Shown here one piece after another: positions 32,936 through 42,060 of a stretch of 64,000 nt of DNA. The stretch is from JACCXE01 sp963718605 (lineage in GTDB: Bacteria; Actinomycetota; Acidimicrobiia; Acidimicrobiales; JACCXE01): positions 2,046,001-2,110,000 of the forward strand of contig OY970363.1 of the NCBI GenBank assembly GCA_963718605.1. The letters are read 5' to 3'. How positions within the stretch are numbered: the stretch's first letter is position 1; each line of letters opens with the position of its first letter. Made by a program: the position numbers and the translations under genes. The notes beneath the pieces were generated by a model that searched no databases, had not been told where the DNA came from, and saw only the letters and a program-made list of their open reading frames with translations.

Positions 32936-33325
32936 ATGGCGCCCGTGGACAAGCTGACGCGCTCACGCCGGGCGACCAAACTCAATCTGCTTCTTGCGAT
33001 TGTGTCGTTTGCCGCGGTGTTCATGGTGATGGTGGTGGCGGCCGTCGACGCGCACTGGCTGTTGCTCGGAATCGCGATCGCGGTGTTCTTCCTGCTTGTT
33101 GCGTTGTTCGGCCCGTTGATCTACCGGCTGGAGCAACGACCGCATCACAAGGTGCGGATGCATCGAGCGTTCGGCGTGGTCGACATCGACCTCACTCAGC
33201 CCTACGAGGTGCGGTCAAGCGTGTGGGGCTCGGCCGTGAAGGCGGGCGGCCACAGCTACCCGGTGCTGCGGTCGGTCGGGAAGCGGCCGGTGCTCGACGA
33301 GTGGCTGCGGCGGGCGGCGCGCTAG
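32936..33325 (+). CDS. Membrane protein of unknown function
   Basis: A 129-residue protein. The basic N-terminus (KLTRSRRATKLN) is followed by two adjacent hydrophobic segments (about residues 18-40 and 44-63) and a soluble C-terminal half (VRMHRAFGVVDIDLTQPYEVRSSVW..., WLRRAAR). Gene 34309 has a similar plan, with two membrane segments and then a beta-rich half containing D(I/L)(D/T)(L/N)...GY.V, so the two may be distant paralogues flanking the epimerase. Its stop overlaps the epimerase start by one base. Function unknown. Confidence 0.65.
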   Translation: MAPVDKLTRSRRATKLNLLLAIVSFAAVFMVMVVAAVDAHWLLLGIAIAVFFLLVALFGPLIYRLEQRPHHKVRMHRAFGVVDIDLTQPYEVRSSVWGSAVKAGGHSYPVLRSVGKRPVLDEWLRRAAR

Positions 33326-34303
33326 TGCGCGCGCTCGTCCTCGGCGGTAACCGTTACATCGGGCTGCACCTCGTGTTCGAGCTCGCGCGTCAAGGCCACA
33401 CCGTCACCGTGGCGAACAGTCATGAAGCGGCGATGCCTGAGGGCGCTCGCCGCATTCACGTGGACCGGCAGGTGCCGGGCGCGCTCGCTGACGCGCTGGC
33501 TCCGCACCGAGACGACTTCGACATCGTCTACGACAACACCTCGTATCGCGTCGCCGACATGGAACCCGTTATCGACACGTTCGAAGGACGGGTGGCCCAA
33601 CTGGTGTTCACGTCATCGGTGGCGGTCTACAAGCGCAGCTGGGTGCAGCCGGTCCGCGAAGACTCCCCGCGCCACGCGCCGGACGACCCGCATCCGGGTA
33701 AGGCGTACGGCGTCGGCAAGGTGAAGTGCGAAGACCACTTGATGGCGTTGCACGACGTCGCGGGCCCTGCCGGCCACAGCGTTGCGGGTCACGCACACGA
33801 TCGGCCCGCACACGCCGCTGGTCACCCGCGAGCCCGTGTTTTTCAAGCGGCTCGAGGAAGGTCGGCCCATCTTGATTCCGGGCGACGGGTTCCCGCTCGT
33901 GCACCTCGTGCACGTGCAAGACGTCGCTGCGTTGATGGTGGCCGTGGCCGGCAACGATCGCGCGATCGGCCAGATCTACAACGTCGCCGGTTCGGAGTAC
34001 ACGAGCGTCGTCGGGTGCATCCGCATGATGGCCAAAGCGGTCGGCGTCGAGCCGAACATCGTGTCCGTTCCTATGGACGTCGCGCGCGCCGCCCGTCCCC
34101 CGTTGCTCCATTGGGGCGAAGGCCTGTTGGGAAGTTCGGTGTATTCGATCGACCATGCGTTGCGCGACCTCGACTGGGCGCCGACGTTCGGGCTCGAAGA
34201 CGGCTATCGCGACAGCTACGCGTGGTTCGAGCGCGAAGGCCGTGACCGCTTCGATTACGACTTCACGCGCGACGACGAATTGTTGGCTTCGCTTGCTCGT
34301 TAG
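33325..34303 (+). CDS. NAD-dependent epimerase/dehydratase family protein (one frameshift)
   Basis: About 325 residues when one extra C near 33765 (GGGCCCTGCC for GGGCCTGCC) is removed. The first part begins at GTG 33325 with the Rossmann motif LVLGGNRYIGLHLVFELARQGH, has FTSSVAVYK (catalytic Ser region) and AYGVGKVKCED (Tyr/Lys as YxxxK). After the break come LRVTHTIGPHTPL, PLVHLVHVQDVAALMVAVAG and the C-terminal substrate domain. It is an extended SDR similar to nucleoside-sugar or isoflavone-reductase-like proteins; the substrate is unknown. The shift is probably a sequencing error. Confidence 0.85.
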
Positions 34304-34308
34304 CGAAG

Positions 34309-34710
34309 ATGGCGTCATGCAGGACTTGCGGCTCTCGCCGACGCGGCCGCCGTTTCACCGCGGGCGTAACCACCGCCGCGATCGCTCTGATCGGCATGAC
34401 CATGATCGTCGCGGCCGACAACAACAACTGGGCGGTGGCGTGGAGCCTCGCCGCCGTGTTCGCGGTTGTGATCTACGTGCTCGGCACGCCCGCGTTCCGG
34501 CTCAAGTACAAGGCGCCGGGCAAGGTGGAACTCAGTTCGATGCTCGGATTGCTCAAGGCCGACCTCACCAACGGCTACACGGTGAAGCGCGGGTTGTTCG
34601 GCAAGTCGGTGGTGGTGTTGAAGACGCCGAAGAAGCGCTACCGCATCAACGGCGGCCTCGGCTCGGTGGACGCGATTCAGGCGTGGCTGGACTCGGTGCC
34701 GCGCCCCTAA
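34309..34710 (+). CDS. Membrane protein of unknown function
   Basis: A 133-residue protein with a strongly basic N-terminus (CRTCGSRRRGRRF), two hydrophobic segments (about residues 18-35 and 40-60) and a soluble C-terminal domain (KVELSSMLGLLKADLTNGY, VVLKTPKKRYRINGG, DAIQAWLDSVPRP). It resembles the protein at 32936 in plan. It starts 5 bp after the epimerase gene and its stop codon overlaps that of the convergent amidohydrolase. Function unknown. Confidence 0.65.
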   Translation: MASCRTCGSRRRGRRFTAGVTTAAIALIGMTMIVAADNNNWAVAWSLAAVFAVVIYVLGTPAFRLKYKAPGKVELSSMLGLLKADLTNGYTVKRGLFGKSVVVLKTPKKRYRINGGLGSVDAIQAWLDSVPRP

Positions 34711-35909
34711 CGGGGCAGCACTACATCGGGGAGCGGGTGACGGAACAGGCGGGCCGCGTTCTCGCTGCACATCAGCCGCAGTTCGTTCGCGGGGATGTGT
34801 CCCCACGCGTCTTTGATGACCTGTTGGGTATCGGGCCACGTCGAGTCGCCGTGGGGATAGTCGACCTCCACCATGATGTGGTCCACGCCGATCGTGTGGC
34901 GGGTGTCGATGGTGGACGGATCGTCGATCGTGCAGAAGTAGAAGTTGCGGCGCAGTACTTCGGCCGGGCGCACGTCCCAACGGAGGCCGTAGCGGGAACG
35001 GTCGATGATGTTCTCCAACCGATCGAGGAGCATCGCGACCCAGCCGATGCCACCCTCTGACATTGCGATCTTGAGTTCGGGGAGGCGCACCGCGTAGCCC
35101 GACCACAGCCACTCGGCGCACGCCGTCAACGACTGTTGACCGAAGAGTGTGGCGCTCAACGGCAAGATCGTCATGCCGACGTCGGGCGGGATCTTGCCGA
35201 GGCCCGACGATCCGACGTGCAGGCACACGACCGTCTCGGTTTCGGCGCAGGCGCGCAAGATCGGCTCCCAGTAGTCGGTGAAGATCGAGGGCAGGCCGAT
35301 CTCGTGCGGGCGCTCGGGCAGCGTGACGGCGCGAAAGCCGCGGTCGGCGTTTCGGCGAATCTCGGCGGCGCCGATCTCAGGGTCACTCAGCCACGTGATG
35401 CCCATGGGAATGATGCGGTCCTTGTGGGGGGACCACCACTCGTCGTGCATCCAGTCGTTCCACGCGCGTGTGACGGCGAGGCCGAGGTCAGGGTCGCCGC
35501 ACTGCGAGTACACCCGCCCGCAGAAGCCGGTGATCATCGACGGGAAGCTGAGTGACCCCCACACGCCGTTGATGTCCATGTCGGCGACGCGGGCGTCGAC
35601 GTCGTAACAGCCGGGGCGCATCTGATCGAAGCGGAAGGGCTCGACCTTGGTCGTCTCGGGCCGGCGGCCGGCGATCGCGTTCTGTCCCACTTGGGTAAAG
35701 GTCTGCCCGTCGAACTCCCACACCTCGTGGCCGGCGTCGTTGGCGACGATCTTCGGCGCGAACGGTTGGAGGTCTTTGGGCAGCCGGCCTTCGAACATGT
35801 TGGGTGGTTCGACGAGGTGATCGTCGACCGAGATGATCGTGGCGAAGACGTCGCGCGGCACCGGTTCCGGTAGGAACAGGTCGGGGTCGAGCGAGGTCGT
35901 GCTAGTCAA
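34707..35909 (-). CDS. Amidohydrolase 2 family metal-dependent hydrolase
   Basis: A 400-residue TIM-barrel protein, close paralogue of the one at 20821: ISVDDHLVEPPNMFEGRLP at residues about 19-37, VCLHVGSSGLG, MSEGGIGWVAMLLDRLENI and EVDYPHGDSTWPDTQ with the C-terminal Asp. The reading frame continues upstream into the aldolase gene, but the sensible start is the TTG at 35907-35909, which overlaps the aldolase stop (TTGACTAG), so the two genes are co-translated. The pairing with a class II aldolase suggests a shared pathway in which C-C cleavage and hydrolysis follow each other. The substrate is unknown. Confidence 0.85.
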   Translation of the reverse strand: MTSTTSLDPDLFLPEPVPRDVFATIISVDDHLVEPPNMFEGRLPKDLQPFAPKIVANDAGHEVWEFDGQTFTQVGQNAIAGRRPETTKVEPFRFDQMRPGCYDVDARVADMDINGVWGSLSFPSMITGFCGRVYSQCGDPDLGLAVTRAWNDWMHDEWWSPHKDRIIPMGITWLSDPEIGAAEIRRNADRGFRAVTLPERPHEIGLPSIFTDYWEPILRACAETETVVCLHVGSSGLGKIPPDVGMTILPLSATLFGQQSLTACAEWLWSGYAVRLPELKIAMSEGGIGWVAMLLDRLENIIDRSRYGLRWDVRPAEVLRRNFYFCTIDDPSTIDTRHTIGVDHIMVEVDYPHGDSTWPDTQQVIKDAWGHIPANELRLMCSENAARLFRHPLPDVVLPR

Positions 35910-36645
35910 GGATCGTCGGGTCGGCGCGCAACTCGCGCCGCGCCATCGCGTCGAACAGGCCGGGGAACGACACGAAGTCGAAGTTCTTCGAGAAGCGTTG
36001 GTGGACCTCGTCGCGCATCGGGACGCCGCCGCCCGCAGCTTCGATGTGCCACGCCTGGCGACAGCGCCACTCGAGTACGACCGCGCGGTGATGGGCCTGG
36101 GCGATGTCCTTGCCGACGACGAATACGCCGTGGTTCGCGAGCAGCGCCATGCGGGCGTCGCCGAGCGCCTCGACACACGCACGCGCGTTCTCGGTGGAGT
36201 TCACGGCGCCGTCATAGTCGTTGTAGACGGCGACGTCGCCGGGCACCATCGCGCTCGTCTGGTCGTAGATCGCCGGCGCACGATGCATGTCCGCATACAA
36301 CGTGCCCCAGCGCGGGTGATTGTGCAGCGCGACGCCGAGGTCGGGACGGGCCCTGTGCAATTCGACGTGCAGCGTGATCGCGGGCGTGACCGTCCACTTG
36401 CCTTCGAGCACATTGCCTTCGAGATCAGTGCGCATGACGTCTGACGCGGTGACCTCGTCCCAGGTGAGGCCCCAGGGGTTCACGAGCAGCGTGTCGTCGG
36501 GTTGCTTGTAGGTGATGTGGCCGGCGAGATGATCGTCGTAGCCCTCGCGGTAAAGCATCCGGGCCAGCAGCGCCAGTTCGCCTTGCGGCGTCATGGGCGG
36601 CAGCGGCGGCGCCATCGGGTTCTGCCGCACTTCAGTCGTGGTCAC
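35902..36645 (-). CDS. Class II aldolase/adducin-family protein
   Basis: A 247-residue zinc aldolase-fold protein. LARMLYREGYDDHLAGHITYKQP (N-terminal substrate region), ALHNHPRWGTLYA (zinc ligands His-x-His) and LLANHGVFVVGKDIAQAHHRAVVLEW (third His and following helix) are family signatures. Relatives include fuculose-phosphate aldolase and many enzymes of unknown substrate. It starts at GTG 36645 and overlaps the amidohydrolase gene by 8 bp. It is divergent from the VOC gene, 29 bp away. Confidence 0.87.
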   Translation of the reverse strand: MTTTEVRQNPMAPPLPPMTPQGELALLARMLYREGYDDHLAGHITYKQPDDTLLVNPWGLTWDEVTASDVMRTDLEGNVLEGKWTVTPAITLHVELHRARPDLGVALHNHPRWGTLYADMHRAPAIYDQTSAMVPGDVAVYNDYDGAVNSTENARACVEALGDARMALLANHGVFVVGKDIAQAHHRAVVLEWRCRQAWHIEAAGGGVPMRDEVHQRFSKNFDFVSFPGLFDAMARRELRADPTILD

Positions 36646-36674
36646 ATGTAGACGTTATTACTGTCAGCCCCACC

Positions 36675-37100
36675 ATGACCGTCGTCAATCACGTAGGGCT
36701 CGCCGTCACCGACCTCGACCGTTCGCGCCGGTTCTACGAAGAAGTGCTCGCGTTCCAGTTCCGCAACGAGGCGACGTTTCCTGACGGCGCCACAGCCAAG
36801 CTGCTCGCCGTCGAGCCGCCCCTCGATCTGCGCGTCGTCTACCTCCAGCGGGACGGGTGGGTGCTCGAACTCATGACGTACGCCTCGCTCACGCCGCGTC
36901 GCGACCGTCCCATGAACGAGCCCGGCCTCACGCACATCTCGATCTGCGTCGACGACGTCGAGGCCACGTGCGCGCGGGCCGCCGAGTTTGGCGGGAAGCA
37001 CCTACCCGACCGGGGCTTCCGCGGCATGGTCGAGATGATCCGCGACCCCGACGGCCAACTCATCGAGTTACTCCCGATGAGCTACCGGGAATCGCTTTAA
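36675..37100 (+). CDS. VOC (glyoxalase/dioxygenase superfamily) protein
   Basis: A 141-residue vicinal-oxygen-chelate protein with two beta-alpha-beta-beta-beta modules. Metal ligands are likely His6 (VNHVGLAVTDLDRSRRFYEEVL), Glu near 60 (WVLELM), His near 82 (GLTHISICVDDVEA) and Glu near 132 (GQLIELLP). It may be a lyase, isomerase or dioxygenase such as methylmalonyl-CoA epimerase-like proteins; nothing decides. It is divergent from the aldolase/amidohydrolase operon. Confidence 0.83.
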   Translation: MTVVNHVGLAVTDLDRSRRFYEEVLAFQFRNEATFPDGATAKLLAVEPPLDLRVVYLQRDGWVLELMTYASLTPRRDRPMNEPGLTHISICVDDVEATCARAAEFGGKHLPDRGFRGMVEMIRDPDGQLIELLPMSYRESL

Positions 37101-37165
37101 ACGTATTTCTCACACCTCGACGGGTACGCGAATAGGGCACGACTAGTTAGGGAGTTGAGTGCCTT

Positions 37166-37618
37166 ATGTCGACCATCGAACAGTCGATAGACGTCGAAGT
37201 ACCTGTGACCACCGCGTACAACCAGTGGACGCAGTTCGAAGACTTTCCGCAGTTCATGGAGGGCGTGAAGTCGGTCCGTCAGCTTGATGACACGCACGTG
37301 CGTTGGGTGGCGGAGATCGGCGGCGTCAAGAAGGAATGGGACGCCGAGATCACCGAGCAGCACCCGGACGAACGGGTTGCGTGGCGCGCGACCGACGGCG
37401 CCGAGAACGCCGGTGTCGTGACGTTCCACAAGCTGGATCCGCAGAAGACCCGGGTGATGCTCCAACTGGAGTTCGACCCGGACGGAATCCTCGAAACCGC
37501 GGGCGACGCCCTCGGATTCGTGAAGCGCCGCGCCAGCGGTGACCTCACGAGGTTCAAGACGTTCATCGAGCAGCGCGGCACCGAAACCGGAGCCTGGCGC
37601 GGCAACGTCGATAACTAA
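37166..37618 (+). CDS. SRPBCC family protein (polyketide-cyclase/COQ10-like)
   Basis: A 150-residue START-like protein. IEQSIDVEVPVTTAYNQWTQFEDFPQFMEGVKSVRQLDDTH (in parts; the FPQFM helix is typical), WVAEIGGVKKEWDAEI and the long C-terminal helix FVKRRASGDLTRFKTFIEQRG. Such proteins bind hydrophobic ligands; in actinobacteria many of this exact type are stress-linked. The ATG has TAGGGAG upstream. A strong bidirectional terminator follows. Confidence 0.87.
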   Translation: MSTIEQSIDVEVPVTTAYNQWTQFEDFPQFMEGVKSVRQLDDTHVRWVAEIGGVKKEWDAEITEQHPDERVAWRATDGAENAGVVTFHKLDPQKTRVMLQLEFDPDGILETAGDALGFVKRRASGDLTRFKTFIEQRGTETGAWRGNVDN

Positions 37619-37631
37619 TCCTAAGTCCGTT

Positions 37632-37674
37632 CTGTGCGCTCCTAACCGCCTGTGAGGCGGTTACGAGCGCACAG
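37632..37674. terminator. Bidirectional hairpin terminator
   Basis: CTGTGCGCTC-C-TAACCGCC (37632-37650) pairs with GGCGGTTA-C-GAGCGCACAG (37656-37674): 18 base pairs with one C/C mismatch and a 5-base loop. It lies in the 62-bp gap between the convergent SRPBCC and SDR genes, so it can end transcripts from both sides. No U-tract is present, as is common in actinobacteria. Confidence 0.9.
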
Positions 37675-37680
37675 TTCGTG

Positions 37681-38469
37681 TTAGGTCTTGTTGGACTTGA
37701 GCCACTCGGCGGCGCCGCTGATGAAACCAGCGACGTTTTGCATCTTGCCGACGGCGATGTCTTTGAAGAACGGTGGGCAATAGACCTCGGCCGCATCGTC
37801 GTGGATGCCGTCGACGATCGCGTCGACCATCACGCTGACGGGAATCGCCTCGACGGTGTTCTCGGGTAGCGGGTCGTTGTCGGGAATCGAGAACAGCGGC
37901 GTGTCGACCACGCCTGGGTAGACAACCATCACTTTGACGCCGGCGTGGTAGAGGTCGACGGCCATCGCTTCGGAGAACGACGCGAGCGCCGCCTTCGACG
38001 CGTCGTAGGCCGCCTCACCGGGCGACGACAGCGGCGCCGCGATCGACGACACGCTGACCACACGGGCCTGGTTCTCGATGATCGATGGCAGCAGTGCGAG
38101 CGTCAGTTGGATCGGCCCGAAGTAGTTGATGCGCATCACGCTCTCGACCGTGGCGGGGTCGAGCACGGTCACGTGTTTGCGCTTGGGAATGCCAGCGTTG
38201 TTCACGAGCAGGTCGATGCCGCCGTATGCGCGGAGAAAGTTGTCGGCCAACGCGTCAACTTCGTCGGGCAGCGACATGTCACAGATCCACATCTGGGACG
38301 ACTCGCTGTGGGCGCGCACCTTGTTCAGCGTCACCGTGAGTTCGGCTTGGCGGCGGGCGCTGATGCCGACCACGGCGCCGATCGACGCGAGCCGTTCGGC
38401 CAGCGCGGCGCCGATGCCGGACGAGCCGCCGGTGACCAGGACGCGTTTGCCGGCGAAGTCGTAGGCCAT
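37681..38469 (-). CDS. Short-chain dehydrogenase/reductase
   Basis: A 262-residue SDR starting MAYDFAGKRVLVTGGSSGIGAALAERL (cofactor motif TGGSSGIG). NNAGIPKRKHV near 90, VSVSSIAAPLSSPGEAAYDASKAAL with Ser, Tyr and Lys (about 138-160, in parts), and a long C-terminal part (VYCPPFFKDIAVGKMQNVAGF). It is similar to the SDR at 59066 (shared NNA.IPKR, SSP/S..AYCASK, P..DTP/E). It ends the leftward operon ECH - FadE - SDR from the shared operator at 40494. Probably a hydroxyacyl-CoA dehydrogenase. Confidence 0.88.
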   Translation of the reverse strand: MAYDFAGKRVLVTGGSSGIGAALAERLASIGAVVGISARRQAELTVTLNKVRAHSESSQMWICDMSLPDEVDALADNFLRAYGGIDLLVNNAGIPKRKHVTVLDPATVESVMRINYFGPIQLTLALLPSIIENQARVVSVSSIAAPLSSPGEAAYDASKAALASFSEAMAVDLYHAGVKVMVVYPGVVDTPLFSIPDNDPLPENTVEAIPVSVMVDAIVDGIHDDAAEVYCPPFFKDIAVGKMQNVAGFISGAAEWLKSNKT

Positions 38470-39668
38470 CAGCGCTTGGGCAACTTGATCGCGCGGTCCG
38501 AGATGATGTTCTTCTGCACTTCGGTGGCGCCCGCGCCGATCGACGTGAACCGCTGCCACGGATAGTTGTGGGCAGCGTGACCACCCTGCACTGCGTCGGG
38601 CCCGCCCTTCTCAAGCAGGCCGAGGGGTCCGAGGATGTCGATGTTCAGCTCCGCCAACGCCTGGGACAGGCTCGACCACTGGAGCTTGGCGATCTGGTTT
38701 TCCGGGAACGACTTTTCGCCCTTCAACACCTTCGACAACGCGCGCGCGTTCAACAGCCGCGTGAGCTCGACCTGGGTGTACATCCGCGCGATGCGCTCAC
38801 GGATGTCGGGTGAGTCGAGCGCGCCGGGGTTGTGCTCGCGCGCGGCGGCGATCATCGCGTCGAGCTCGGACCGCAAACCGATCGCGATGCTGCCAGTGCC
38901 GGCGCGTTCGTGCGTGAGCGTGCCCATGGCGACGGTCCAGCCGTCTCCCTCGCCGCCGAGCAGATACTGCGCGGGGACGCGGGCGTCGGTGAACACGACC
39001 TCGCAGAACATCGCCTCGCCGGTGATCTCACGGATCGGGTTGACCTGCACGCCGGGCAATTCGAGGTCGATGATCAGGGCGGTGATGCCGACGTGCTTCT
39101 CGCCGCGGGCGATGGCGCCGGGATCGGTCCGCACGAGGAACAGGCCCCACTTCGCGAGGTGCGCGGACGACGTCCAAATCTTTGTGCCGTTCACGACGTA
39201 CTCGTCGCCGTCGCGCACCGCCATCGTGCGCAGGTTGGCCAGGTCCGAACCGGCCTCGGGCTCGGTGAAGCCCTGGCACCAGTGGACGCTCGCATCGAGG
39301 ATGCCGGGCAGCCACATCGCCTTCTGCTCGTCGGTGCCCCAGCGAATGATCATCGGCCCGATCTGCCAAATGCCGTTCGGGTTGTAGATGCCCGGCGCCT
39401 TCACGCGCGCCATCACCTCTGAGTAGATGACGTTCTGCATGGTGGTCGCCTCGCGGCCGCCCCACTCGATCGGCCAGTTGATCGCAGCCCACTTGGCTTC
39501 GTTCAGCCGCTTCTGCCAGGCCTGACGTCGCGCCATCGTGCGACGAAACCCCTCGACGTGGTCGTCGCCGATCTCGCCTTGGTCGGCGAAGTCGGGCAGG
39601 TTCGCGTCGAGCCACGTCTGCAACTCGTCGCGAAACGCTTCGTCCTCAGCGTCGTAGGCAAAGTCCAC
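38469..39668 (-). CDS. Acyl-CoA dehydrogenase, long FadE type
   Basis: A 399-residue ACAD. ELQTWLDANLPDF at the N-terminus, WPIEWGGREATTMQNVI, CQGFTEPEAGSDLANLRT (flavin/substrate motif), GTKIWTSSAHLAKW, and the C-terminal FTSIGAGATEVQKNIISDRAIKLPKR (in parts). It belongs to the larger FadE group, the same type as the gene at 24526. No short-type partner lies next to it; the nearest is elsewhere in the window (50222). The start is GTG 39668; the end overlaps the SDR start by one base. Confidence 0.9.
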   Translation of the reverse strand: MDFAYDAEDEAFRDELQTWLDANLPDFADQGEIGDDHVEGFRRTMARRQAWQKRLNEAKWAAINWPIEWGGREATTMQNVIYSEVMARVKAPGIYNPNGIWQIGPMIIRWGTDEQKAMWLPGILDASVHWCQGFTEPEAGSDLANLRTMAVRDGDEYVVNGTKIWTSSAHLAKWGLFLVRTDPGAIARGEKHVGITALIIDLELPGVQVNPIREITGEAMFCEVVFTDARVPAQYLLGGEGDGWTVAMGTLTHERAGTGSIAIGLRSELDAMIAAAREHNPGALDSPDIRERIARMYTQVELTRLLNARALSKVLKGEKSFPENQIAKLQWSSLSQALAELNIDILGPLGLLEKGGPDAVQGGHAAHNYPWQRFTSIGAGATEVQKNIISDRAIKLPKR

Positions 39669-39677
39669 GTTGGAACC

Positions 39678-40484
39678 TTAGGAGCCGAACTTGGGGGGAC
39701 GCTTTTCGAGGTGGCTGGCCAATCCTTCGGCGGCGTCGGGGCCGCCGAAGCCGAGCATCTCGTAGGCGACCGACGCGTCGAAGGCCGCCGCCTGGGACCG
39801 GTACCAGTGGTTCAGCGTGTGCTTCGTGAATCGGATCGCGTCCTGCGCACCCGCGGCCAAATCGACAGCGATGGCCATCGCCTTGTCCTGCACCTCGTCG
39901 TCGTCGACGACCAACGACACGAGCCCGATGCGCTCGGCCTCTTCACCGCTGAGCAGCTCGCAGGTCAACAGGTAGTACTTCGCCTTGGCCATGCCGCACA
40001 GCAGCGGCCAGCAGATTGCGGCGTGGTCACCCGCGGCCACGCCGAGTCGGGTGTGGCCGTCGATGATCTTCGCGGTGCGGGCGGCGACAGAAATATCGGC
40101 GAGCAGACCCGGCAACCAGGCCGGCGCCGACCGCAGGGCCGTGCATCGCCGACACGATCGGCTTCTGGCAGGCGACGATGTTCATCACGAGGTCGCGCGC
40201 CTCGCGCAGCGTCTTCAGTCGCGTGTCGTAGTCGTTGATGATCCCCTCGATCATCTCGAAGTCGCCGCCGGCCGAGAACCCCCGGCCCTCGCCGCGGATA
40301 ACAGCCACGCGCGCTTCGGGGTCGCGGTCGAAGACGGGCCAGATGTCGGCGAGGTGCCGTGGGCGGCCGCGTTCACCGCGTTCAGCGGCGGCGCGTCGAG
40401 CGTGATCCGCACTACGCCGTCGGCGGGCCGATCGACGCGCAGACCGTCAAAGGCGGCGTAGGGCGCCGGGTTCGCGTGGGGCAC
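39678..40484 (-). CDS. Enoyl-CoA hydratase/isomerase family protein (two compensating frameshifts)
   Basis: About 268 residues if one missing base near 40355 and one extra base near 40109 are corrected; the total length remains divisible by three. The pieces are VVRITLDAPPLNAVN (N-terminal crotonase strand), VIRGEGRGFSAGGDFEMI (first oxyanion-hole region), PIVSAMHGPAVGAG (second oxyanion hole), and LLADISVAARTAKIIDGHTRLGVAAGDHAA then QDAIRFTKHTLNHWYRS. It hydrates 2-enoyl-CoA. The start is GTG 40482-40484, 9 bp from the shared operator. It is first in the leftward operon. Confidence 0.85.
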
Positions 40485-40493
40485 GCTCCATTA

Positions 40494-40509
40494 CTAACAC
40501 TGGCGTCAC
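40494..40509 (+). promoter_or_regulatory. Shared 16-bp operator motif, copy 3 (CTAACAC-TG-GCGTCAC)
   Basis: CTAACACTGGCGTCAC lies in the 79-bp gap between the divergent hydratase and aldehyde-dehydrogenase operons, 9 bp before the former's start and 54 bp before the latter's. It reads towards the aldehyde dehydrogenase. The left half (CTAACAC) and right half (GCGTCAC) are not inverted copies of each other, so the element is asymmetric. Confidence 0.7.
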
Positions 40510-40563
40510 TTTTCCGTCGACCAGCCACTACCCTGCGGCCTGCGCCAAGGGAGGGAATGACAC

Positions 40564-42045
40564 ATGGCTGACGCACCGCTGTTCACGGGCGAGACCCGCA
40601 TGCTCATCGACGGCAAGCTCGTCGAAGCGGGCTCGGGCAAGCGATTCGACAACATCAACCCGGCCACCGAAGAAGTGCTGGGCCAGGTCGCCGACGCGTC
40701 GAATGACGACATGCAAACCGCGATCGTCGCCGCCCGCCGCGCCTTCGACGAGACCGACTGGTCCACCAACCGCGCGTTCCGCAAGCAGTGCCTGCTGCAA
40801 CTCCAGGCCGCCATCGAAGGCGAGCGCGAGGAACTGCGCGAAGAACTGATCGCCGAAGTCGGCGCGCCCCGTCTTCTCACCTACGCCCCCCAGCTCGACG
40901 CGCCGCTGAAGGACGCATTGCTGTGGCCGGCCGAAATGATCGACACGTTCGAGTGGGAACGCACGCTGCCCAACGGCGACATGATGGGCATCAACCAGCC
41001 GCCGCGGCGTGTGGAAGGAGGCGGTCGGGCGTCATCGGCGCGATCGTGCCGTGGAACTTCCCGATCGAAGTCACGCTCAACAAGCTCGGGCCCGATCCTG
41101 GCGACGGGCAACACCATGGTGCTCAAGCCAGCGCCGGACACGCCGTGGAACGCCACGCGCCTCGGACGCCTCATCGCCGAGCAGACCGACATCCCGCCGG
41201 GCGTTGTCAACGTGGTGACGAGTTCGGACCACCTCGTCGGCGAAGAGCTCACCCTGTCAGCCCCTGGTCGACATGATCTCGTTCACCGGTTCGACCGTGG
41301 TCGGCAAGCGGATCATGGAAAAGGGCGCTGCCAACGCTCAAGCGCGTGTTCCTCGAACTCGGCGGCAAGTCGGCGATGATCGTGCTCGACGACGCCGACT
41401 TCGCGAACGTCATTCCCGGCGCCGCGATGGGCTGCGTGCACGCGGGACAGGGCTGCGCGATTCAGACGCGCGTACTCGTGCCCCGCGTCGCGCCATGACG
41501 AGGCCGCGCAGATTCTCGCCGACGGTATGGCCGGCGTGACCTACGGCGATCCGTCCGACCCCGGCAACCTGATGGGCCCGGTGATCTCGGCCAAGCAGCG
41601 CGACCGCGTCGAGGGCTACATCAAGAAAGGCATCGACGAGGGCGCCACGCTCGCCGTCGGTGGCGGTCGGCCCGCCCACCTGCCCAAGGGTTGGTTCATC
41701 GAGCCGACGCTGTTCACGAACGTCGACAACTCGATGACGATCGCGCAAGAAGAAATCTTCGGCCCGGTGCTGTCGCTTATCGCGTACGACGACGAGGACG
41801 ACGCGGTGCGCATCGCCAACGACAGCAAGTACGGCTTGAGCGGCGGCGTGTTCTCGTCAGACGAGAAGCACGCCGAAGCCGTGGCCCGGCGCATCCGCAC
41901 CGGTTCGATGAGCATCAATGGCGGCGTTTGGTACGGCGCCGATTCGCCGTACGGCGGCTACAAGACGAGCGGCCTCGGCCGGCAGAACGGCATCGAAGGC
42001 TTCGAGCAGCACCTCGAGACCAAAGCCGTGGCTTGGCCGGCCTAA
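40564..42045 (+). CDS. Aldehyde dehydrogenase family protein (six frameshifts)
   Basis: About 491 residues if six extra bases near 41007, 41027, 41092, 41259, 41333 and 41482 are removed; their sum leaves the outer frame intact. The joined pieces give RMLIDGKLVEAGSGKRFDN, VWKEAVGVIGAIVPWNFP, ISFTGSTVVGKRIMEKGA, LELGGKSAMIVLDDADF (catalytic Glu), HAGQGCAIQTR (catalytic Cys), EEIFGPVLSLIAYDDEDDAV and GGYKTSGLGRQNG. It oxidises an aldehyde to an acid with NAD(P). It heads a rightward operon of amidohydrolase, hydratase, alpha/beta hydrolase and ligase. The cluster of shifts points to local read errors. Confidence 0.88.
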
Positions 42046-42060
42046 GCCAACGCGATCGAC

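Noticed and set aside
37632..37674. Operator or attachment site
   Set aside because: Its 18-bp stem with 5-base loop and position between two convergent stops fit a bidirectional terminator better.
40564..42045. Calling the aldehyde dehydrogenase a pseudogene
   Set aside because: Six single-base insertions, all in short GC runs, leave every catalytic segment intact and sum to a multiple of three; sequencing error is more likely than decay.
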